64,000 nt of DNA from Blakeslea trispora (GCA_025331445.1 JAIWNE010000001.1:62001-126000), one strand, 5' to 3'. Positions 11,344 to 23,775 are shown, counted from the first letter of the stretch. Translations and numbers: made by a program. Notes: generated by a model from the letters alone, not told the origin.

Positions 11344-13190
11344 TTACAAATGAAGAGTAATCAAATGCGACTCTGTCAATACCATCAGCACATTACTGAA
11401 AATACGCTGCACACCCACAATGTCAACTGAACTACCCTGGGTCAAGTCTACAAGTGCTTGTTGTTCTATCAATCGCTTGTCTTGATGGTGATAATAAATG
11501 TAGGCATTTCGACTACTTTCAACAATAGAGGCAAAATGGCACTCTGGATCATGATGAATAAAGCGCGCATCTCTCTTCGAGGCCTGTACAAATGCAAAAG
11601 CATGTATAGTATCTTCATGATGTATCTGAATAGATCGATCTTCTTTTTCTGTCAGTGAAAACACAAGGCCGTCCACATCCATCTGAAGACAGACAGAGGG
11701 CAAATGAGGATGCCAGAAGGATTGAGAGACATAGCGATAAGCACCTGTACTAAACTCATCCACCACCTTGCCAGAGAGATTCGAATAAACACTAAAGACA
11801 ATAGGAGTGCCTTCGTCATCCACATCTTCATCCATATCTGTAGCAGCAGGATGCTGGGAGGGGTGAACAAAGGAAGAGGGCATATCTGTGTTGGGCTCAG
11901 ATGTAAACTTGTTCAACTGCTGAGTGATGTTGGTGAGATCATTAGTAGAGAGTGTCTCAAGTATGCCATCATCCTGATCAAACAGTTGGGGCCATCTTGT
12001 ACGTTCATCTGTCTTGGTTATAAAAAGAGTCAGGAGACCATCTTGATCAATTGTCCAGGTAGATTCGTCTGGTTGTATTGTAGCCCATAGCTTTCGATAA
12101 GGAAAGGAGATGTTGGTGTCTTTGACGATCAAACTCAAATGATCCATTACAAAATTACAGTGGATATCAGCTTTAGGTGTATGGGTGGGTAACTGGAACT
12201 GAAGAGTGATGTCAGGCCCATCCTGGGTCCATTGATAGAGGGGAGCTTGTTCAGGTTGAGGATCTACTGCTTCCTCCATAGGCTCGTCTTGAATAGGATG
12301 TACTGTGTTATATTTGACTTCACTGCCCAAGATGACTTGTTCACCAGAAGGTGTAATAGCACAATAGACAGGCACTTCAGCACCCTTTTGAATATGCATT
12401 GTGGTGAGTTCGAGTACGAATGATCCATCATCTAATCGTTTTGTATGCTCTGAAGGTAAAGTCAGTCTTAAGGTGGCAATGTGAAATTCTGCTGTAATCG
12501 ACATGGTGTCTGAAGGCTTTGTTGCTGCTCTACTATAGACAACGAGAATGATGTCTGTTTTGAATTGATGTGCAGCCAATAGGACACAAGGTACAGGTGA
12601 GATACCTTCTGTACCTGTACCCACATAAGCAGCTGCACCTAATGAAGCACCCAGCAACTCCCCATCCTTTTCTTCAATGCCAATCAGTTCAATATCGCCA
12701 ACACCATTTGAGGCAACCAATAATTCCTTGCTGACAGCAATTGCAGAAGGCATCTGTGGCTCAAGAGGTACGGTTGGTTTGGGTTCTGTGAAGCCGGGTA
12801 GTCCAACCAATGGTTTCATCAGTTGAGTGATTAATGCAAATGTTGTCTTTTTTGTCAACTATACTGATGGAGTTAAGAATGATATCCCGAGATAAATAGA
12901 CATCTTACCTTGTCATAGACAATCATGTGCACATTGAAGTCATAGTCAATACAAAAGCAACTAGCTCTGTTCTGGTCTAATGGGTAGCCATAAATCAAGT
13001 GACTGTGTCGAATACGCGCTTGAAGATCTCGGAAACCAAGTCGTTGATCATGACTAGGTTGGTATAATTGAATGTTTCCTTCGGCCAGTGCAACTCGTTG
13101 AACACTATCGCTTCCGGGAAGAGGTGCAAGCTTGTAACCATCAAATTTGAGGTTCAATTTACTAGTGTCAGGCTTAAAGCGTGAATTCAT
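11344..13190 (-). CDS. NudC domain-containing protein 1 (NUDCD1-like)
   Basis: Two exons, 13190-12909 and 12858-11344, are joined across a 50-nt GT-AG intron in phase 0 and give 598 residues; human NUDCD1 is of similar size. The N-terminal half has a repetitive beta-strand character. A CS/NudC domain lies at about 300-390, with YQWTQDGPDITLQFQLP, then LSLIVKDTNISFPYRKLWATI and STWTIDQDGLLTLFITK. A second beta-rich region follows to the C terminus. CS-domain proteins of this family act as Hsp90-type cochaperones for WD40 clients; that role is family knowledge. The start codon is 124 bp from the divergent RINT1 start, so the two genes probably share a promoter region. Confidence 0.87.
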
Positions 13191-13314
13191 GATTTTTTTT
13201 TATCGAAAAAGAAGAAAAAGAAGAAAAAGAAAAACGCGTACTTTTAAAACAACATGTTGCATTTCAATATTGCCTTTATTTTTTTCGTTTGTATTTTTTT
13301 TTTCTTGCCTATTG
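13191..13314. promoter_or_regulatory. Short divergent promoter, NUDCD1-like / RINT1
   Basis: Only 124 bp separate the two opposed start codons. The stretch contains A-rich GAAAAAGAAGAAAAAG and T-rich runs, and no clear TATA box. Both genes must take their core promoters from this space or from each other's leaders. Confidence 0.5.
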
Positions 13315-15832
13315 ATGACACATCCAGTGGTTATAGACGATTTGCAACAATTCTTGGCAGACACTATTCAAAGTGAGCATGACCTCAACCTAGACCATAT
13401 TCAAACCTTACTCGATGCTCGACAAGAAGAACAAAAGACACTAGACACAAAAGTAAGACTGTCTTGTTTTCATTTGTTTTTGCCGGTCTTCTTATATATC
13501 ACACTAGTTATCCAGCCTTAAGAAAGAAATCAAAAGTGTTTTAGAGGCAAGACTGAACCAAGCAAGACAACATCATAGTACGCTTGAGCAGCTATCTAGT
13601 TCAATAGAAGCAACAGACCAAGCAATAGATCAAACTATCACTGCTAACCAAACAAAAGCTGACTTTTTCAATGAATTGTCATTGCTTGAAAACAAGTTGA
13701 GAACAATAGATCATGCTAAAAGCTATATCAAGGCACTTTTGTTAGCTTCCGAATTAAGGTAGTCATTGTTATCTTGAACAAACAATGGTCTGATCATCAT
13801 GAAACAATAGTTCGCAGGCATTAACACTTGTTCAGACTTTACCCGAAGAAGCAATGACACCTTATACACAGCTGATTCAGCTTGAGCAATACATTGGTCA
13901 ACAAGCAATTCAGCAGCCACAGTATGAATCGCTTTACACTCAAATCGGGAAAATGCAACAACGACTTGGACAAGAATTAGAGGCTGTCTTGGTCAAGAAT
14001 TTCAAGACTGCATTAGATGATATTGGATGGCCTACACAGATCAAACCACCTTATGGACCTCAACTGTTACCTAAACTCGATACATTTAAAGCAGCTTTCC
14101 GTCATTTAATTCAGCTGCAAAAATCAACAGAAGGACAGATTCAACAAGATATCTTACTGAGTCCCATCCTTTTGATGCTGGATGGACTTTCGCTGCGATT
14201 CCGATTTCATTTTGAGGGCTCCAAGCCTACCAATAGAGCTGATAAGCCCGAGTGGTATTTAGCACATGTAAAGAACACAATAGCCAGCCATATACCATTT
14301 ATCATGACTACTATACAGCCCATGTTCAACAAGGAAGATAAGATCTCAATCAAAGATCAGTTTATTCAAGGTCTTTTGGTCAATATTGATCGTAAGCTTC
14401 AGAAGAGCATGCCACAGCTGATGGCACATGCCAACTGGCTGAGTCATACAATGCATGAACTGCTAGAGTTTGATAAGGCACTAGTAGAAGAATTTGCCTA
14501 CTGCAACCCATATGCTTTATCTCAAAAAGTGACTGAAAATCCTACTTGGTTCCAAGCTTGGTTTCAAGCCGAGAAATCGTTTGCTCAATCAAGATACGAT
14601 GAGATTATGTTGGATAGAGAAGCCTTTGATGTCTATGCTGAAGATGCCTTTGTAGGTGATCAGCCATCATCCAAACAAGACACACCACGTACAAAATCAG
14701 CAGTTCGTCTGGTCAATTTACTTGAAAATATTACGGCTGCCTATCAGCTAGTGCCTGGATTAAGCCAAAAATTGATGTTCTTTGTTTGCATTCAGTTGAA
14801 TCTGATAGGTCAATATCAAAAGCGACTCTCTACTGCCATTGATTCATTTGAAGCACTCAGTCTAATTCGGTCTGTGCCTGTTCCTGGTGCATTACCTGAG
14901 GCAGTGACTGGTGTGATGACATCCAATGAAAAAGATGGCACCATATCTGCCTTGTATCGTCTTCATCGTTGGTGGACAAGTGCCAGATCGATGCGTGATG
15001 TATTGAAAGACTGGAATGAAGATGACTTCTTTTTAGAACTCCAGTTACAATCGAACCAATATCCAGAAGCCATTCAGCAGGTGATGGACCAAGTACCTCT
15101 TCAGGAGCGAAACAACTGCATGTTAAACTTGGCTCATCATCAAACAGACAATCTATTTTCAGATGCACTTACTGCCTTTGAACAGTTAATCAAGCGGACA
15201 GAGAAAATCATTGTCAAGATTGCCCTTAAAGAATGGTCTAATGATGCTCGTAAATATGCCAAGAGAGATGCTTGGTGGCAATCGAATGACTATGAAGATA
15301 TTTCTGATGAACTCTATAAGCCTCTGCAAGATTTGAGAATGACACTCAGTTACCTTCATCGTACCTTACCTCAAACAGAATTCCTCTCTTTGTTTAGACA
15401 GTTGATGAAGGAGATTGATGAATGGTATTGGAAGAATGTGATTACTGCTAGTCAGTTTTCAACAGCAGGCGCTTTACAACTAGAGACAGATGTTAAATTG
15501 GGCTTATGGAAAGTGGGTCAAAAATGGGTCAATAAGCCAGAGAACTATACCAAAAGGCAAGTATCTAACTTCTCTTTTTATTGCTATCTTTATCAACCTT
15601 TTTGTTTCTGAAAAGACTTAAGGAAGCAATTCAACTTTTGACTTTACCTTTTGAACAACAATCAAATTCCAATATTCCTTCATGTGGTGATTTGATGAGA
15701 GCTTTATCAGACACAAATCAACTCGACTATGTTCAGAAAATACTGGACAGTTTTGGCATTGAATTACTAAGCAATGGTCAGATCAGAGACGTACTGAGAC
15801 GAAGAAATGATATGCTTTACAGTTGGTCCTAA
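13315..15832 (+). CDS. RINT1/Tip20-like subunit of the Dsl1 (NRZ) tethering complex
   Basis: Exons 13315-13452, 13508-13758, 13811-15556 and 15616-15832 give 783 residues, close to human RINT1 (about 790). An N-terminal helical/coiled-coil part (about 1-130) precedes the RINT1-TIP20 region. Family-like blocks include LDDIGWPTQIKPP, LDGLSLRFRFHFEG, NKPEWYLAHVKN-type sequence and LIKRTEKIIVKIALKEW. In yeast and man this protein sits in the complex that tethers Golgi-derived COPI vesicles to the ER. The last intron is best read as GC-AG (donor AAAAG/GCAAGT), which restores KRLKEAIQLL; the only GT alternative (15561, acceptor before 15623) gives KRQEAIQLL from a weak GTATCT donor. Another subunit of the same complex, Sec39/NBAS, is the next gene on the same strand. 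Confidence 0.9.
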
Positions 15833-17368
15833 TAACAATAGTCATTTATTTTATGGGATCATTCCAATTGTTTCATGCGCATTAATAAATTTAATTCCAG
15901 CACACATAAAAAAAACTCTTCTCAGCTTCTTTAACTATGGACAGTACAGCCTCTCTTTGTAAAGCAACAGCCTCCATCATTGTATCGAACTGCTCATTTC
16001 TTCATGATTGCCAAAGGTCTATATTCAAAATCTTGGGGGGGGAGGGGGAATTTGAACGTCCAGTTTTCAAATGATCCCCTGAACCGCAAGATATAGTATG
16101 CTCCTCTCGTTGATTTTTCTATCTCGCTTTCAGTCATTTCTTTTTTGCATGCTCAAACTTTGAATTGCATAAGCTTTTTTTTTAGGAACGATGAGCGAAA
16201 TTTGAATGAGCAAAAGCAGCTCACATTATTATGTGGGCCCTTGAGAATTATATTAAGCCTAGATAATCTCATAATCAAATCAGGACGTTTGTTTCAAGCA
16301 TACTACTGAACTTCAACCTACAATCTTAGAAAGACAAAACATGCAAAGTCCAAACAACTGAGACAAGACTTGGGAGCTATCCTTGCAGTGACGAAAAGCC
16401 ATCTGTTGTGCGTCGACATTCGTGTCGTTGCCTTCCTGTGGCTGTCCATCCTGTTGTTTTTGCCACCTACTTCTAACCAGGATAAGGAATCATCTAGGTT
16501 GATTGAATGCACACTAACTTTTCCTTTTCTTTTAAGGACGCATAACTAAAGAAGAAGTCTCGCAAAACCATGGAATCTATTTCGATTGGCGAGCTTCGCT
16601 GGCTCATTAATTCTTGTAGCTTTCTTGTATCTGCAAGTCCGTATAGTGGAGGAAAACTGTATATTGATTAGAGATATATCGTATTTTCACACCAAATTCG
16701 CGAATCTTCAAATCCAATTCGCGAATCTGCAAAACCAAACTCGCGGATTTTACAACTAAAATTCGAGGAAAATGCATTCTAAGAGAAAAGAAGGAGATAA
16801 TGAAAAAGGATATCGAGCAAGCAGAAAGAAGCATCCGGCCCGAAGATTGTAAAGGATGGACTAAGCACTGCATTAAAAATCTGAACAGATGTACTAGAGG
16901 ATAAGATCTTACTTACGATAAATAACAAAATTCTGTGTGTATTTTCCTCGAATTTTAGTTGTAAAATCCGCGAGTTTGGTTTTGAAGATTCGCGAATTTG
17001 GTGTGAAAATACGATATGTGTTAGATTGTCATCACAATCAACATCAAGAGTGCAATTGAATTTTTGTTACTGCCATACTAAGGGATCATTTATTGTTTAT
17101 ATTCACTCTATATATGCATGTTTTTCTTGCTTTTCTTTTTGCTTTACTGGTTCTAAAGAGCAGCTTTTTTTTTTAATTGGACAATTGAACATGGCAAGAG
17201 AGGTTCTTTTATGTGCTCGAGTAGTATACTAGAGTTCAGGTCCTGAATGTTTTTTTTTTGAAATGCATACATGCCAATTGTCAGCCAATCATAATGTCTT
17301 ATTTTTCTTTGCCTTTCACTTTTTTTTATCCCGCTTATTCATTTTTGGCCTTTTTTTTCCTCTTTAAT
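15833..17368. other. Intergenic region with a fold-back repeat
   Basis: About 1.5 kb between RINT1 and Sec39. The only structure I see is the inverted repeat at 16675-17016. Short open frames across it have no coding look. A pyrimidine- and T-rich leader precedes the Sec39 start. Confidence 0.6.
16675..17016. mobile_element. Fold-back (MITE-like) element with CGCGAAT motifs
   Basis: The left arm (about 16675-16774) and right arm (about 16940-17016) are reverse complements over almost the full right arm. Both share ATCGTATTTTCACACC at the outer end and CGCGGATTTTACAACTAAAA inside. The left arm has one extra unit of about 22 bp containing a second CGCGAATCT, so the arms differ by a small internal duplication. 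The 165-bp loop has no convincing gene. Size and structure fit a fold-back or MITE-type element. No target-site duplication was certain. Confidence 0.65.
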
Positions 17369-20153
17369 ATGGAACAACTTACACCTCGAGACTTTTTGGT
17401 CCATCTGAACCAAGGCAATTTTCAGGCAGCTATCGACCTTGCAGATGAGCTTCAAATCGACAAAGACTTGGCCTATAAAGCACAATGGACAAAGCGAAAA
17501 GAAGAACGCGGTCAGGATATACAAAGAAAGGATGTTGAACTACTTGAGCTTGTCAAAGACGATGCTTGGGTGGTAGCAGAATCCCTTGAAGTCTGCGTCA
17601 ATCAACCAGAGGTACAAAGAGCCATCTTGAAGGTGGGTCAGTCACGCGTCCTAGCCAAGACGGATCCTCTCTTGGCTGATCTTACTCAAAAGAGCATCAT
17701 GACAGAAAACGACAAAACCTGGCTTCGAAGTCGACTGTATTTCTTGCATTACCTTGATCGACTGGAGACATTTTCTAAGATATGGCCTAGTCTGGAGGAA
17801 CAAGAAGGAGAAACTGCTGCTTATGCTTATGCTCAATTCAGAGACAGTAACTTGATTGCCAAAGCCATTGAATTTGCTAGATCAGAAAATCATACAGCTT
17901 TAGACGCTATTTTTATGCACCATGGACATGATGTCTTGCAGCAACGTTTATTTATCCTTTCACAGATACCCGAGACAGTTGATCCCAGTCAGTTTGATCT
18001 ACCTCATGTCACACAGAATCACGAAGATCTTTGGCTTGAAGAACCTTGGAGAAAGGAACAAGACCCAGTAGAACAAGATTGGATTCGAGAAAAGATTGAG
18101 TTAGAAGTACAGGACTACAAGGACTATCTTGCTAAGCTTGAAGGTGTTGTTCAGACCACAGAATACCCCACTTCAGCTCAAGTGATTGCCGATTGGTATC
18201 TAGGTCGTGCCCAGGCTGCGGATAAGATAGGCTTAAGCAGTACGGCACTTGAGATCATTCGATATGCTCAAGTCATGGGCGTTACAGGTATCGGATCTCA
18301 AGTAGAAGACTATGAATGGCTATGCAAGTATGTGTATGGCTCAGGCGATTGTCGGGAGGATGACTTTATCAACCTCGACAAATTCAAAAAGCTCTCGAGT
18401 GAACAGGTCCTTCATGGCCTACTAAGCAATACCAATGAAGCGACAGTGATAGACGACATGCTTCGATTAGCACTTCCTTGGATCGAGATGACCAAGCGAA
18501 ACAAACAGCACGAAGAAAAAGAAGAGTTTATATTGTATCGATGGTTATTAGATTCAGGTCGATTGAGTCGTCATCTCGACTGGTGCTGTGCTCTATGTGA
18601 GGCATCAAAGCCAACCTTACCTATAGAGGATCGAATCATCAAGGACGAGCTTGATCTCTCTCGGTTAGTGTTGGCGATTGTCTATACAGGTGAAGGATCA
18701 ATGGATTGTTTAGTGCGACTATTCGAATGTCTTCCTATCTTTAATGATATGACAGAAAACACAAATGAGCCTGTGGACATGGCTACGGTGATCTCAAGCA
18801 TTCAAGACCCTTCTTCTGCACTCCAATCGTTCATGGCACTTCAGTCTGTTGGTCCTTTTGGGTTGACTCAGATGATGGATAATCTTCAGGCACACCTTGG
18901 ATCAGCCGAGGTGCTTCATCGGTATCATGCTCGAGTACCTCTCTCATGGTTTTTGTATGATCAACCAGCAGAGGCTCAGAGGCAGTTATGTATTCGTATG
19001 TCTTCAAAGGCTGCTGGCGGTGTTGAGACAGGAGGGGCTCAGTTTGATCGTGATGATGATTGGCGTGAATTGTTGGATGATATGATGCGATTTTCAAGCC
19101 CTGAACAGGGTATCTTTAACAAATTGGAATCAACGGAAATCTTGGAGATTTTCTTTAGTTCCTTGCTTCGATGTGGCCGTAAGTTGAGATACAATGGTGA
19201 TAGGACTAAATAACCAATCAAGAAACATAGGATTCAAACTGGCTAAAGAACTCATCTTGGGCTCAAGTAAATCATTGGATATTACTAGAGCAGAAAGACT
19301 TGTGATTGATGCAGAAAGAGAGTTTTTTGATAATGCTACATCAGGTAATATGCACTCGGGTGAATTAAAGCAAGCTTGGGGCTGTCTCGGAGTACTGCCT
19401 CCTACAACCGAAATCAAAAAGGAAATAGATTTGATTGAAGCAACACATACCCTTATCCATGAATATAGAGTGCAAGACCGACCTGGAGTGACATTGATGC
19501 CTATTCAAGTGAGACAGTCTACGAATCGACTCGAGCTTGTATCCAAACTCATTAATACCAAACAAGATATCTATCGTCGCCATGAGGAAGTACTAACATT
19601 AGTACATAAACTAGGCTATGGTGAGGACACGCTAGCCAAAGTGAAAGCATTGGCATTTATGACCAGTGCTGCTCTGATTGAAGAAGACTATCTTGAGTCC
19701 TATAGACTCTGTCAGATCACAGTAGAGGCTGCACAAAATGCTAAAATGACAGGCAAATCAAGAGACTATCAAGATCAAGTAAACCAGAATGCATGGCAGA
19801 TTTGTCTAAATCTAGGTAAAGTAGAGGCATTTGACGATATCAACAGGAGACTTGATGTGCTTTCGATGGCCATGACCTTGAGTCCGCCTGAAAATATCAG
19901 TGATGTCTTGGCTGTATGGCGTAAACTGGATCAAGATAGACCCGACCAGATCAGTCTGGCTCAACTGAGTGCTAACAATTACAATCAAAGTCAAAGTGAA
20001 TCTAGAGGTTGGCAAGGGTTGTTCCAGAATGCTACAAAACAATGGAGTCTGGGTGATCTTTTGACGGGAGGTGAAGGCTCAGAAGGAAATAACGGAAAGC
20101 GAAAAAGAGATATCCTTCGTGATGCAGTGGGTGGCTGGTTATTCCAATCTTGA
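17369..20153 (+). CDS. Sec39/NBAS-like subunit of the Dsl1 (NRZ) tethering complex
   Basis: Two exons, 17369-19178 and 19231-20153, are joined across a 52-nt GT-AG intron and give 910 residues. The Sec39 domain is clear: ADELQIDKDLAYKAQW near the N terminus, then RLYFLHYLDRLETF, AIEFARSENHTALDAIF and LQQRLFILSQIPETVDP match the blocks conserved in metazoan NBAS and yeast Sec39. The rest is all-helical. The protein is longer than yeast Sec39 (about 700) and far shorter than NBAS, which has an extra N-terminal beta-propeller. It would work with RINT1/Tip20 and a ZW10/Dsl1 subunit in Golgi-to-ER vesicle tethering. An upstream in-frame start at 17258 would add a Phe-rich stretch unlike the family, so the ATG before EQLTPRDF was chosen. 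Confidence 0.88.
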
Positions 20154-21895
20154 GATATTTCTTTGTATCCACAATGTATTCATATCGATAAAAGCTTGTC
20201 GCAATGTGCCGTATTGTATTTTCTCATTTAATTGGTGTTTGCCAGTCAAACGGATGGAAAAATATGATGCGAAGCAAAGAGACTAGTAAGGCTGGCATAA
20301 TTTTATTTTTTATATATTTGTGTAATTAACTCATTTCAATAAAGCTTTGTTATATTTGTTTTCTATATACACATGGCCAGGATGCCCTTAACTAAGCTTC
20401 AAAGAATCAATTAGTATATGATTTATAAAGGACCATCTTAATTACCCAAGTCAGCTTAAAACTTGGGATCACACAAAAAAAAAAAGAAGATAGCTGAGCT
20501 TATTCATTAAGGTGCCTAGAGTGCAAGTAATCTATGTTAAGCTAGCATCTTTCTCTCTGCCAAAAAAAATTAAAATAACATGCTAACTTAGCATGAGCGG
20601 CCTCCCCAACTCCCCACAACCTCCCCAAGGTTCATCTCCGACAGAGAATTTTCACCCCCCCTTCTTTTCATGTCTTATTTGATTGGAGCTCAGCTTAAGC
20701 AGTAAAAAGAAAATGGAAAGTTTCATGCCGAAATTTAACCTCAATGGATAGCCATTCTGCAAGAAATAGGCTTGAATGAATCAGGATGTCATGGTTAGAA
20801 AGCTCTTTTTCTTCCCGAGCATACTATGATACCCTGATTCATTCAAGCCTATTTCTTGCAGAATGGCTATCCATTGAGGTTAAATTTCGGGGTGAAACTT
20901 TCCACATATATCTTCAAACTAAAGCCTTTAGCTTGTTTTTCTTCTCTTCTTTAAAAGATATAGCTGTCCAGTTCAAAAATAAAAACAAAAACGTCTTATC
21001 TCTATCCCTGTGATCAAGTGTATCGAAACTTAGAAAAAGCCCTCACTCATCAGTAAAGTCCACGTTACAAGCGTATTCAGAACTGTGCCTGAAGGTGTTC
21101 AATCCGTTCAAGCAGCCAGAAGATAAATAAATATGCGGCAGTCAAAGTTATGGTCATTGAATTATTATATAAAACTAGTTTTAGCGCTGACAGGTCTATC
21201 CAATTAGTCTTGATATTATGCCAAATGCGCAAGCTATAAAGTATAGCTTTTATCATTTTGTGTTGAAATAGATCAGATTTCGTTGTCCTGGTTTCATTGT
21301 GGAAGGAGCTAGCACTTGTGGTAGAAAAGTCCAACTGGTCAGAATATTTAGAATTACTGTGATCAACTTGGAAAAACATTACGCAGTATGTTTATTTCGA
21401 AGGAGCACCAACACCAGATGAAGCGGTGAAATGGAATAGTAAATCATAGCTAATGCTTTTGGTAGTAGTTGTACAATTTTGTCTTGCAAAGCCAGAGTAT
21501 AACTTGGACAAGAAGAAAGCGAAAGAAGAAGCTATATCAATTTCAGGTTTATGAGTGTATTTGTTTCAAACTGCTAGCGTTTTACCCAAAGAAAGAACAT
21601 TTGGAGCATAAGCTATAAAAATTTTAATGAAAGTAATCCTGAGCATTACTCTATCGATTCATTGTAACTAGATAGACTCTTTTTTTTTGTCATTCATCAA
21701 CATCTATACTTGATTCTTTTTTATTTGTCTAATTTTAATTTTTTAAGCATCTCAACTTTATATATTGAATTGCCTGGATTACAAGTTTATAAGTTGTATG
21801 TACTGAACAAACTTTCTTTTGGAAAAGAAAAAGAGTGTTGGTTGGTATGAGAGAGATTTTTCAGCGCTCAAACAAGACCTTGCCTGCAAGTATGT
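20154..21895. other. Intergenic region with a long hairpin
   Basis: The two flanking genes converge here. The clearest structure is the 73-bp inverted repeat at 20714-20904. A minus-strand frame at 21077-21379 has a hydrophobic stretch but no family likeness and no splice evidence. Nothing else is recognisable. Confidence 0.55.
20714..20904. repeat. Near-perfect 73-bp inverted repeat (hairpin)
   Basis: The left arm (20714-20786) and right arm (20832-20904) are reverse complements with only two or three mismatches, around TTTCATGCCG in the left arm. The loop is about 45 bp. The stem contains TCAATGGATAGCCATTCTGC. No coding frame explains it. It could be a small fold-back element or the source of a hairpin transcript. 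Confidence 0.8.
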
Positions 21896-23775
21896 CTAAG
21901 AGAATCCCGAGAGATGTTTTATGGTATCAGAAAGCGCTGGAATAGAAGCCACGATAACTCCAATAGTGCCAAATATAGCAAAAGCCAAGGATGCCATACC
22001 ACTTGCTTTAGGGTTCTTCCCGATAAGATAAGCAGTACCAACACCATGCGAGCACGACCCCATAGTTATCCCAATTGTCATGTCATCATCTAGGTAATAC
22101 AATACGAAAAGAAATGCTTTAGTCGTTGTGATTATTTGATAAGCAAAGAAACATTTCACTCTACCAGGTTGTACACGAGCCAGCCTAAACAGCAAGGGCC
22201 CCAAAAGAGGACCACTAATGCCCGTGAATATGATAATAGCAGTTACAATACTTTGATCTGAACCAAGTACTTTAGATATCACTATGCCAATAGCAGTTGT
22301 TACCGATCTTGAAGACCACACTAAACTGTTATCTGGACTACACCCAATTGAGTGAGCGAACAGTGGTGTCACAAACATGACTAAAAATGCCATGGGTATA
22401 ATTGACATAAAGATAATCATCCACTACAAAGGAGCAGGGTAAATGTAACGTAAAGCCATGCAGTGATGTATATATTACCTGTCTTAATGAGCTTGGTCTA
22501 CTCTTATACACGTTAAAAGCAAGTGAAATGATAGAAACATCCATTGCTGCAGATAAAAGATCGCCTGCGCCTGGCCAGTCAACATCTGTCTTTTCAACCA
22601 AACTAATAAATGTTACACCCTTTTTATAGAGACCGATACCATGTTTGATATCAAAGCCTTTGACTTGTTCAAAATAAGCAATTCCTGCCATGACACAAGT
22701 AGCTGAAAGAATGATAGGATGTATGACCATACGAATACGAGCTGGCATTCGACAGGAGAGAGAGTAGGTTGAGGCAGTCATTGTAAAATATAGAAACAAG
22801 CGAAAGAAAGGCATGGCTGGATTATCATCAGGTAATGGTAAGAACACAAAGGCACACAGGCAGAAAAAGAGAAAAAACACAAGATCATCAAAACAAGATT
22901 CCTTCATGCACCAAACAGCTATGCTGTGTAATGGACCATGTTTTTCGCTTTCCTCCTTTTCGTTTCCATAAAGTGTATTGACATTACTGGTTATGTAATT
23001 TCGAGCAGTCGGAACAGATAGGATAGAGTCATTTTCACCTGTCAAGGTTCGGATACATGAGGCTTTATCTGATATTTGGGAAGCTGATAATGAAACTTTA
23101 TTTGATTGCTGTTGTGCTACATGTGTTCCGACTTCTTCTTCCTCCAGGGATTGATTCTGGCATGTGTCAGCCTTTCTGGCCGAGAGCATACGCCTGGCTT
23201 CCATAGGAAACAATATCAACCGCATCAGTCGAACCAAGAATGTGCACAACAAGAAGGCAGCAACGTAGCCAATAACTAGTCAATAGGATGTTAGGATGAT
23301 GTCACATTTGTAACTTGATGAAGGCTTATTTACCAAAAACGCAAATCATTCGACCAAGCTCAGGACCACTTGTGGGTGGATTGTTGACAATACCAATAAA
23401 GGCAGGTACAAACATAATGTTCATGCTTCTCAAGGCAAAGGATGAATAAGGTTCAATCAGATAGACGAATTGATCCGTATAGCGAGGCGATATAGTGTGC
23501 GCGCAGGTTAGCAGAAAGAATAGTACAATCATGCCTGCCACGTTGGAAGGAAACTTTTGCATGTTTGGCATCTGCCTTAGAACAGCATAAACAGCCCAAT
23601 TGTATAAAAGTCCAACAGCAAAATAAAAGATATTGAGCGACCAGCGAACGATATCCTGATTAATGCTAGGCAGATTGTTTATGTAACTGTAGATATAATC
23701 TTCAATGTAGATGCATGTCGTATTTCTAATTTGATACAGGCTGCTATACAATAGCTCTTTATTGATCTTTTTCAT
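21896..23775 (-). CDS. LrgA-LrgB (CidA/CidB-type) fusion membrane protein
   Basis: Three exons, 23775-23334, 23275-22479 and 22423-21896, give 588 residues; introns are 58 and 55 nt, GT-AG. The first 150 residues contain hydrophobic spans and an LrgA-like region (VAGMIVLFFLL, then SFALRSMNIMFVPAFIGI). A hydrophilic loop rich in Glu, Gln and Ser follows (about 165-240). The C-terminal half is LrgB-like: SLVWSSRSVTTAIGIVIS, FTGISGPLLGPLLF and GITMGSCSHGVGTAYLIG with the conserved SHGxGT. Related fused proteins include the plant plastidial glycolate/glycerate translocator and uncharacterised fungal proteins; bacterial LrgAB/CidAB are holin-like or pyruvate-linked transporters. The substrate and membrane here are unknown. 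It may export or move small organic acids. Confidence 0.87.

Noticed and set aside
15561..15622. GT-AG version of the last RINT1 intron
   Set aside because: The donor GTATCT is weak and the product loses conserved residues. It is kept as the alternative in the RINT1 entry.
21077..21379. Minus-strand frame of 100 codons with a hydrophobic segment
   Set aside because: No family likeness and no supporting splice structure. Length is within chance for this composition.
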